From NCBI GenBank assembly GCA_945836785.1, contig CAMAMD010000024.1:1-12546 (forward strand): a stretch of DNA of 12,546 bases, written 5' to 3'. A program made the position numbers and the translations under genes. Source of the stretch: an uncultured Clostridium sp. (GTDB taxonomy: Bacteria; Bacillota_A; Clostridia; Lachnospirales; Lachnospiraceae). Below are positions 7,518 to 12,546 of the stretch, piece by piece (positions within the stretch are counted from its first letter, which is position 1; the number at the start of each line of letters is the position of its first letter). The notes below the pieces were generated by a model. That model saw only the letters and a program-made list of their open reading frames with translations, had not been told where the DNA came from and searched no databases.

Positions 7518-7652
7518 TTTGGTTGACGGACAGGGTATTTGGCTTTAAGATATAGATAAATTGATAGGAAATATATATAAATATGGTGTAAATATAACAT
7601 AAATATAATATGAATATATGAAACATATGTAGTAGAAGGATAGGAGCAGAAT
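7518..7652 (+). other. AT-rich leader of tcdA with a possible -10 and a partial echo of the repeat arm
   Basis: GACGGACAG (7525-7533) and GATATAGATA (7549-7558) echo, in the same order, GACGGTCAG (7333-7341) and GATATAGATA (7341-7350) of the left arm, but with extra bases between them. From 7560 to 7630 the sequence is almost only A and T. TATAAT at 7604-7609 may be the tcdA -10, but no convincing -35 lies 16-18 bases upstream. No gene is seen. Confidence 0.4.
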
Positions 7653-8474
7653 ATGCGGGAAGAGTTTATCAGAACAGGACTTTTGCTGGGAGAGACAGCT
7701 ATGGAGCGGTTGGCACGGGCTCGGGTCGCCGTCTTCGGTGTCGGTGGCGTCGGTGGTTATGTGGTTGAGGCTTTGGCAAGGAGCGGTGTCGGTGCACTGG
7801 ATATCATAGACAGTGATGTGGTGAGTATATCGAATATTAACAGGCAGATTATTGCACTGCACAGTACGGTTGGAAGATATAAGGTTGATGTCATGGCAGA
7901 GAGAATACAGGATATTAATCCCGACTGCAGAGTTGAGGCACATAGATGCTTTTATCTCCCGGAGACGAAGGATGCATTTGATTTTTCTCAATATGATTAT
8001 GTTGTGGATGCTGTGGATACTGTCACAGCCAAGCTGGCGCTTGTCATGGAGGCAGAAGCACATCATGTCCCGATTATAAGCAGTATGGGAGCTGGAAATA
8101 AACTGGATCCGGCGGGATTTTGTGTGGCAGATATCTATGAGACATCAGTATGTCCGCTTGCCAAGGTTATGCGCAGGGAATTAAAAAAGCGTGGTGTAAA
8201 ACGGCTGAAAGTCGTTTATTCCAAGGAGGAGGCCAGAAAACCATTGCAGGAAAGCAATCTGAGGAAGGCGGATTCAGAGGGCTGCGATTCTGTTGCTTGT
8301 GAGACTTCTCCTCATGAGACTGCTGATTGTAGTAATATATTAAAACAGGAGAAAGTCAGTCCACAAAAACGTGTGACACCAGGATCAACAGCATTTGTGC
8401 CGTCAGTTGTCGGGCTTATTATTGCATCAGAAGTGATTCATGATTTATGTGGGGATGATTATATAATATTATAA
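7653..8474 (+). CDS. tcdA: tRNA threonylcarbamoyladenosine dehydratase (ThiF/E1-like)
   Basis: This 273-residue cytoplasmic E1-like enzyme is predicted to use ATP to cyclise t6A37 to ct6A in ANN-decoding tRNAs. It opens with the family sequence EFIRTGLLLGETAMERL, followed by the Rossmann loop VAVFGVGGVGGYVVEALARSG (about 25-45) with G-x-G-G-V-G-G at 29-35, the acidic D53 after the second strand, NINRQ (61-65), VVDAVDTVTAK (117-127), and SSMGAGNKLDP (143-153), the typical TcdA crossover. The C-terminus has PGSTAFVPSVVGLIIASEVI (243-262). Between about 199 and 241 lies a polar, poorly conserved stretch with three cysteines (211, 216, 226). The start has AGGAG at 7642-7646 seven bases ahead. Its neighbours are an unknown membrane protein and ttcA, a second tRNA modifier. 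Other ThiF-like roles (MoeB, HesA) are less likely because there is no CxxC zinc site. Confidence 0.92.
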   Translation: MREEFIRTGLLLGETAMERLARARVAVFGVGGVGGYVVEALARSGVGALDIIDSDVVSISNINRQIIALHSTVGRYKVDVMAERIQDINPDCRVEAHRCFYLPETKDAFDFSQYDYVVDAVDTVTAKLALVMEAEAHHVPIISSMGAGNKLDPAGFCVADIYETSVCPLAKVMRRELKKRGVKRLKVVYSKEEARKPLQESNLRKADSEGCDSVACETSPHETADCSNILKQEKVSPQKRVTPGSTAFVPSVVGLIIASEVIHDLCGDDYIIL

Positions 8475-8580
8475 TATCATTTTATGGTTGTAGTACGGTA
8501 GAAAATTGAAAAAGCAGATTATACCCGTACGGAATATGGAGAATCATGCGAGAAACTACATGGAGCTATCAGGAGGTAGT

Positions 8581-9621
8581 ATGCGAGTGCGTAATAGAGT
8601 CCGGAATACAGTACAAATAAAATATGATAAGCAATTGCTGAATATTATAAAAAATATTGCGATTGTTGCAACGATAATATTTGCCCTCGGCATTACGCTT
8701 ATGGTAATGGAGATAAATGGTACAGAAATTCTTATGTTGTTTGTTTTATACATCGGAGGCGGATTATCCGTTGGATGTTATGCAGCTCTTGTTGCAGGAT
8801 GTTTATATATAAAGCGTTTGAAGGGATATGGATATAAGATTCCGGAAAAGAAAAGTGATTATGATGGAAAAGTAGAGAATTTACCAAAGTTGGATCATGT
8901 AGAAGAAACATCAATCTATAGCAAGCATAGTAAATGGGGGTCCAGAGCCTGTCTTTTGATGTTTATTATTTTTGTAGTATTAGATGTGATATATTACCAA
9001 CAGTGGAAATTTATGAAAGATAATAGTAAATCATTTTTTGTCTTATGCTTTTTATTCTATTTAATTTGGGTTCTTTTTGCACTTGTGTTAAAAAAACAGA
9101 GTAATAAAAATAAGTATCGTGATGATGTGGAACCTGATGTTGCAAGAAAAATACGCTGGAGTTTGGAAGAGATATTGTTTACAATGGTCATTTTATGTCT
9201 GTTAAGTATATTTGCAAACTCCACTGCATATTCGGTGACAAGATATATTTTTAATACAATGATTGATTACGATATGGAACAGGCGAATATCGTTTGCAGA
9301 GCTACGATTATGGCTATTACAGAATGCAGTGATAAAAATGGGACTGCGGCATGCAAAGAAACATATGATGCTCTTTGCGAAGGTGTTGACATTACAACAT
9401 GGGGAAAGCCAAAGGATGCGTTACAAGTCAAGATCGCTGAAGGCTTGTATGTAGAGGATTTTTCACTTATGTGTGATGATTTTAAGCTGTCGGATGGAGA
9501 TGCGCAGATTTTTGTAAAAATAGATGATGAAAAGGTGACGGTTCGTTTGTTAAATGCCGTTAAAGAATTAGAATTATATAGCAAAAAGAATAAAGAGATT
9601 TATGTCGAGAATAAGAAATAG
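8581..9621 (+). CDS. Unrecognised five-helix membrane protein with a C-terminal soluble domain
   Basis: I do not recognise a family. From ATG 8581 there are 346 residues: a basic N-terminus (RVRNRVRN), hydrophobic helices at about 23-43, 50-76, 121-139, 151-171 and 197-216, and a final domain of about 130 residues. That domain has five cysteines (239, 249, 258, 266, 298) and a beta-rich-looking stretch, AQIFVKIDDEKVTVRLLNAV. By the positive-inside rule the loops after helices 2 and 4 are cytoplasmic and the C-terminal domain is outside, where the cysteines could form disulfides. ATG 8581 has AGGAGG at 8571-8576, a slightly short 4-base gap. A longer reading from TTG 8506 adds 25 residues but lacks a clear ribosome site. 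Base composition is AT-richer than tcdA or ttcA. It sits between two tRNA-modification genes and ends 15 bases before ttcA, so it is probably co-transcribed with it. Confidence 0.7.
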   Translation: MRVRNRVRNTVQIKYDKQLLNIIKNIAIVATIIFALGITLMVMEINGTEILMLFVLYIGGGLSVGCYAALVAGCLYIKRLKGYGYKIPEKKSDYDGKVENLPKLDHVEETSIYSKHSKWGSRACLLMFIIFVVLDVIYYQQWKFMKDNSKSFFVLCFLFYLIWVLFALVLKKQSNKNKYRDDVEPDVARKIRWSLEEILFTMVILCLLSIFANSTAYSVTRYIFNTMIDYDMEQANIVCRATIMAITECSDKNGTAACKETYDALCEGVDITTWGKPKDALQVKIAEGLYVEDFSLMCDDFKLSDGDAQIFVKIDDEKVTVRLLNAVKELELYSKKNKEIYVENKK

Positions 9622-9636
9622 ACAGGAGTATATAGT

Positions 9637-10503
9637 GTGGAACAACAGAATGAGAATCAAAATAAAAAACTAGATGAACAGAATAGCAGATGCAGGGATG
9701 TGGAGCGGAGTATCGTCAAGAAATATCGCAAGGAAATCTGGTGTAAATTTACGAAAGCAATCAATGAATATGATATGATTCAGGATGGCGATAGAATCGC
9801 AATCTGTATTTCAGGTGGCAAGGACTCCATGCTGATGGCAAAGCTCTTTCAGGAGCTGGAGCGGCATGGACGGAAAAACTTTGAGGTGGAATATCTGGTT
9901 ATGAATCCCGGATATAATGATGCGAACTATAAAAATATCCTGTATAATGCCAATCTGCTACAGGTTCCGGTTACAGTGTTCGAGTCGGATATCTTTAATG
10001 TGGTGGATGACGTGGGCGGTTCGCCGTGTTATCTCTGTGCCAGAATGAGAAGAGGGTATCTCTACAGTAAAGCACAGGAGCTTGGCTGCAACAAGATAGC
10101 ACTTGGCCATCATTTTGATGATGTGATAGAGACCATCCTCATGGGAATGTTATGTGGAGGGCAGATTCAGACTATGATGCCAAAGCTGCACAGCACAAAC
10201 TTTCCGGGCATGGAGCTGATACGCCCATTGTATCTGATACGGGAGGAAGATATCATTCACTGGAAGAATTACAATGAGCTTGTGTTTATTGACTGTGCAT
10301 GTAAGGTGACGGAGAAAAAAGCGTGGAATGAAATAAGCTCCAAGAGAGAGGAAATTAAACTTTTGATAAGGGAGCTTCGCAAGACCAATCCGTTTGTGGA
10401 AAAGAATATCTTCCGAAGCGTGGAAAATGTGAATCTGGATACGTTGATTGCGTACAAGCAACATGGAGAGAAGCATCATTTCCTGGATTCATATGATATG
10501 TAA
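9637..10503 (+). CDS. ttcA: TtcA-family PP-loop tRNA thiolase (2-thiocytidine biosynthesis)
   Basis: This 288-residue cytoplasmic ATP-dependent enzyme is predicted to put sulfur on C32 of tRNA using an Fe-S cluster. The PP-loop SGGKDSM is at 59-65, after the strand RIAICI. CYLC (131-134) gives the first cysteine pair, followed by ARMRRGYLYSKAQELGCNKIALGHHFDDVIET (135-166), the conserved TtcA core with HHFDD. IRPLYLIREEDI (195-206) precedes a second cysteine site, DCAC (219-222), which here is C-x-C where E. coli TtcA has C-x-x-C. The start is GTG 9637, with AGGAG at 9624-9628 eight bases upstream. Before the core lies a polar lead of about 25 residues. A strong terminator follows. Modified-base specificity is inferred. 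Related PP-loop proteins in Firmicutes are often annotated only as TtcA-like. Confidence 0.88.
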   Translation: MEQQNENQNKKLDEQNSRCRDVERSIVKKYRKEIWCKFTKAINEYDMIQDGDRIAICISGGKDSMLMAKLFQELERHGRKNFEVEYLVMNPGYNDANYKNILYNANLLQVPVTVFESDIFNVVDDVGGSPCYLCARMRRGYLYSKAQELGCNKIALGHHFDDVIETILMGMLCGGQIQTMMPKLHSTNFPGMELIRPLYLIREEDIIHWKNYNELVFIDCACKVTEKKAWNEISSKREEIKLLIRELRKTNPFVEKNIFRSVENVNLDTLIAYKQHGEKHHFLDSYDM

Positions 10504-10508
10504 AGAGG

Positions 10509-10558
10509 CTGTCGTAATCGGCATGTATTTATATCATGCCGAATGCGACAGTTTTTTT
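10509..10558 (+). terminator. Strong intrinsic terminator after ttcA
   Basis: The 17-base arms 10509-10525 and 10535-10551 pair with one mismatch and one G-U pair around a 9-base loop, followed by T7 (10552-10558). It begins 6 bases after the ttcA stop. It also lies 21 bases beyond the stop of the convergent DUF378 gene. The minus-strand tail (CCTCTTTA) is less U-rich, so termination in that direction would be weaker. Confidence 0.93.
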
Positions 10559-10578
10559 CTGAACGGTGTTTGCTTTTT

Positions 10579-10782
10579 CTATGCGTCATCTCTGCATAAA
10601 AGTGCATAAAATGAGATGAGATACAGGCCACATAAGCCTACAAGCGCATATACAATACGTGAAAAAACGCTTCCGGCTCCCAGAATTGCAGATACAAGGT
10701 TGAAGTTAAAGAAGCCGATTAAGCCCCAGTTGATGGCACCGATGATTACAAGTGTCAGACAAAAACAGTTTAAAAATTTCAT
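10579..10782 (-). CDS. DUF378 small membrane protein
   Basis: This 67-residue protein has two hydrophobic helices, roughly 7-28 and 39-61. The first contains the family's telltale VIIGAINWGLIGFFNFNLV, and IVYALVGLCGLYLI follows. Length and layout match the DUF378 (YuzA-like) family, whose function is unknown. GGAGG on the minus strand (10790-10794) lies seven bases before the ATG at 10782. It is convergent with ttcA, sharing the terminator between them, and divergent from the PTS gene. No confident minus-strand promoter was found. Confidence 0.88.
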   Translation of the reverse strand: MKFLNCFCLTLVIIGAINWGLIGFFNFNLVSAILGAGSVFSRIVYALVGLCGLYLISFYALLCRDDA

Positions 10783-10997
10783 ATCATTTCCTCCAATTCA
10801 TTTCTCAGCTTTTCAGGCTGCACTGTCTTATGTTCCTGTTAGTAGCTTTTCCTGTTTTATGTAAAATATGCATGATATTTTGTATAAAAAATGAGATACT
10901 GATACGTTTTTCACTTTTGATTCATTTTATATGTATAAGAGCTTGTGTAAAAAAGCAAAATAAACAGATAGCTACATGATTCGGAAAGGAGATTTTT
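10783..10997. other. Divergent intergenic region between DUF378 and the PTS gene
   Basis: This AT-rich region of 215 bases has to hold the promoters of both divergent genes. On the plus strand, TTCACT (10910-10915), 18 bases, TATAAG (10934-10939) is a weak candidate for the PTS gene. No good match to a catabolite-responsive element or to a PTS antiterminator target with a terminator was found. No gene is seen. Confidence 0.35.
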
Positions 10998-12546
10998 ATG
11001 AAAGACAAAATATTTGGAGTTCTTCAACGGGTTGGCCGTTCCTTTATGCTGCCAATCGCACTGCTTCCGGTGGCAGGGCTTTTGCTTGGACTGGGAAGCT
11101 CGCTTACCAATCAAACGATGCTGGAAACCTACCATTTGACAGGTATTTTGGGTCCCGGAACCATATTGAATGCCATTCTCACTGTTATGTCTGAGGCAGG
11201 AAATATCATATTTGCGAATCTGCCGGTTTTATTTGCAATGGGAGTCGCCATTGGTATGGCAAAACAGGAGAAAGAAGTGGCAGCATTGTCTGCCGTAGTT
11301 GCGTTTTTTATTATGCACGCATCTATTTCAGCCATGATTGAGATAAATGGTGGCGCAGAAAATATGTTAAGCGGTTCCACTGCAAATGTATTAGGTATCA
11401 CATCACTGCAGATGGGTGTATTTGGTGGTATCATTGTTGGCCTTGGCGTGGCGGCGCTACACAACAGATTTTATAAAATAGAGTTTCCGCAGGTGTTTTC
11501 GTTCTTTGGCGGAACAAGGTTTGTGCCGATCATCAGCTCGCTTGTATTTACTGTGGTCGGTATCGTGCTGTTCTTCGTCTGGCCGCTGGTTCAGCAGGGT
11601 ATCTATGCTGTGGGGGATCTGGTAATGCGCTCCGGTTATGTGGGAACCTGGATCTATGGTTTCATGGAGCGGTTGTTAATACCATTCGGATTGCACCATG
11701 TATTCTATCTTCCGTTCTGGCAGACTGCGGTTGGTGGAACGATGATGGTGGGAGGACAGCTCATTGAGGGAGCGCAGAATATCTTCTTCGCTCAGTTAGC
11801 AGATCCTGCTGTGACGCAGTTCTCTGTGGAGGCCACAAGGTTCATGTCCGGTAAGTTCCCGCTCATGATATTTGGTCTGCCGGGAGCTGCATTGGCATTT
11901 TATAGGACGGCAAGACCGGAAAATAGAAAAAAAGTCTCGGGCCTTCTGCTGTCGGCTGCACTTACTTCCATGCTGACAGGTATCACGGAACCACTGGAGT
12001 TCACATTCCTTTTTGTTGCACCTGTTTTATACGGAATACACTGCATATTTGCCGGACTGGCATACATGCTCATGCATATCTTTCGTGTCGGTGTCGGAAT
12101 GACATTTTCCGGTGGTATCATTGATATGCTTCTGTTTGGTATATTGCAGGGGAATGCCAAGACCAATTGGATTTGGATTGTCATAGTCGGTATTGGATAT
12201 TTTTTGGTATATTATTTCCTGTTCGCATTCCTTATCAGAAAATTCGATTTCAAGACGCCGGGACGTGACAGCACTGAAGAAGTTAAGTTGTATCACAGAA
12301 GTGATGTTGAGGCAAAGAAAAATAAGAAGAACACAGGCAACGATAATGTAGAAGAGGATGTGTTGTCGGCAGTGATTACGGCAGGTCTTGGTGGGAAGAA
12401 GAATATATCTGATGTTGATTGTTGTGCCACCAGACTTCGCTGTACAGTTATGGATGGTGCAAAGGTAGATCAGAATATGCTGAAATCAACAGGTGCGTCA
12501 GGTGTGATATGCAAGGGAAACGGTATTCAGATCATCTACGGACCGA
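10998..12546 (+). CDS. PTS sugar permease EIICB, glucose / alpha-glucoside / GlcNAc superfamily (3' end outside window)
   Basis: The frame is open from ATG 10998 to the window edge (516 complete codons), with AAGGAG at 10986-10991 six bases ahead of the start. The EIIC membrane domain opens with VGRSFMLPIALLPVAGLLLG and contains LLIPFGLHHVFYLPFWQTAVGG (H233, H234) and the sugar-site motif GITEPLEF (E331). FSGGIIDMLLFGI and the linker KFDFKTPGR then lead to the EIIB domain. EIIB carries DVDCCATRLRC. C476, directly before ATRLR, is the expected phospho-cysteine, and C475 is an extra cysteine beside it. The protein imports and phosphorylates a sugar using phosphate from HPr and an EIIA that is not in the window (it may be fused or encoded downstream). 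The FYLPFWQTAVGG segment hints at the alpha-glucoside/maltose branch rather than PtsG, but this is an impression. Confidence 0.9.
   Translation, partial: MKDKIFGVLQRVGRSFMLPIALLPVAGLLLGLGSSLTNQTMLETYHLTGILGPGTILNAILTVMSEAGNIIFANLPVLFAMGVAIGMAKQEKEVAALSAVVAFFIMHASISAMIEINGGAENMLSGSTANVLGITSLQMGVFGGIIVGLGVAALHNRFYKIEFPQVFSFFGGTRFVPIISSLVFTVVGIVLFFVWPLVQQGIYAVGDLVMRSGYVGTWIYGFMERLLIPFGLHHVFYLPFWQTAVGGTMMVGGQLIEGAQNIFFAQLADPAVTQFSVEATRFMSGKFPLMIFGLPGAALAFYRTARPENRKKVSGLLLSAALTSMLTGITEPLEFTFLFVAPVLYGIHCIFAGLAYMLMHIFRVGVGMTFSGGIIDMLLFGILQGNAKTNWIWIVIVGIGYFLVYYFLFAFLIRKFDFKTPGRDSTEEVKLYHRSDVEAKKNKKNTGNDNVEEDVLSAVITAGLGGKKNISDVDCCATRLRCTVMDGAKVDQNMLKSTGASGVICKGNGIQIIYGP

Noticed and set aside
7545..8066. 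Minus-strand 173-codon open frame opposite tcdA
   Set aside because: It runs through the tcdA Rossmann region in the opposite frame and shows low-complexity composition and no family resemblance.
8462..8473. Perfect 12-base palindrome TATAATATTATA at the tcdA stop codon
   Set aside because: It is composed only of A and T in an AT-rich gap, so it is likely by chance, and no T-run follows to make it a terminator.
8493..8530. Inverted pair GTACGG / CCGTAC upstream of the unknown membrane gene
   Set aside because: Only six bases pair across a 26-base loop with no flanking support, which is expected by chance.
8506..8580. TTG start for the unknown membrane protein
   Set aside because: It has no clear Shine-Dalgarno sequence, whereas ATG 8581 is preceded by a full AGGAGG. 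It is not excluded entirely, because the spacing at 8581 is short.
11129..12296. Antisense open frames across the PTS gene (11129-11464, 11900-12184, 12027-12296)
   Set aside because: They overlap a clear EIICB coding frame with full family motifs, lack ribosome sites, and their translations look like shadow sequence.

Overview
The window reads as a low-to-moderate GC Firmicute chromosome. It most resembles a gut Lachnospiraceae (Roseburia, Agathobacter or Butyrivibrio type). The grounds are AGGAGG ribosome-binding sites, consensus TTGACA/TATAAT promoters, T-tailed terminators, and the protein families present. I assign it by impression, not by a database search. There are nine complete or nearly complete genes and two genes cut by the window edges. 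No tRNA, rRNA, CRISPR array, transposase or phage gene was seen.

Layout. From 1 to 1176 lies the 3' part of a polytopic membrane protein with a DUF4129-like tail. Then comes a stand-alone glycogen synthase gene (glgA, 1251-2687) with its own promoter and terminator. From 2893 to 7308 is a sulfur amino-acid block: cysK (cysteine synthase), an Rrf2-family regulator with three clustered cysteines, a MATE exporter that overlaps the regulator stop codon by one base, and an O-acetylhomoserine sulfhydrylase gene (metY-like). The promoters ahead of cysK and metY carry a similarly spaced motif, CCTWGTA-N6-TAGGAA, just at or after the predicted transcription start. It is a candidate operator for the Rrf2 protein. 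The cysK-rrf2 gap is compact: the regulator's near-consensus promoter lies inside the cysK terminator hairpin, and two tandem copies of the left arm compete for one right arm.

Downstream of metY (7327-7517) is the most striking non-coding object: two 49-base arms, complementary except for two G-U wobbles, around a 93-base core that itself folds into nested hairpins. It looks like a mobile or MITE-like intergenic element, or a large structured RNA or terminator. Next are a TcdA-type ThiF/E1-like enzyme (t6A to ct6A in tRNA), an unrecognised five-helix membrane protein with a cysteine-containing C-terminal domain, and a TtcA-type PP-loop tRNA thiolase. Two tRNA-modification genes therefore flank an unknown membrane protein. 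A strong terminator at 10509-10558 ends this run. It is followed by a small DUF378 membrane protein on the minus strand and, divergent from it, the start of a PTS EIICB sugar permease that runs off the right edge.

How the genes fit together: CysK and MetY both use sulfide, to make cysteine and homocysteine. An Fe-S-capable Rrf2 regulator placed between them is a plausible sensor of sulfur or Fe-S status, and the coupled MATE pump may export a metabolite of that pathway or protect against it. TtcA also depends on an Fe-S cluster and on sulfur. The remaining genes (glgA, PTS) belong to carbohydrate uptake and storage and show no obvious link to the sulfur block.
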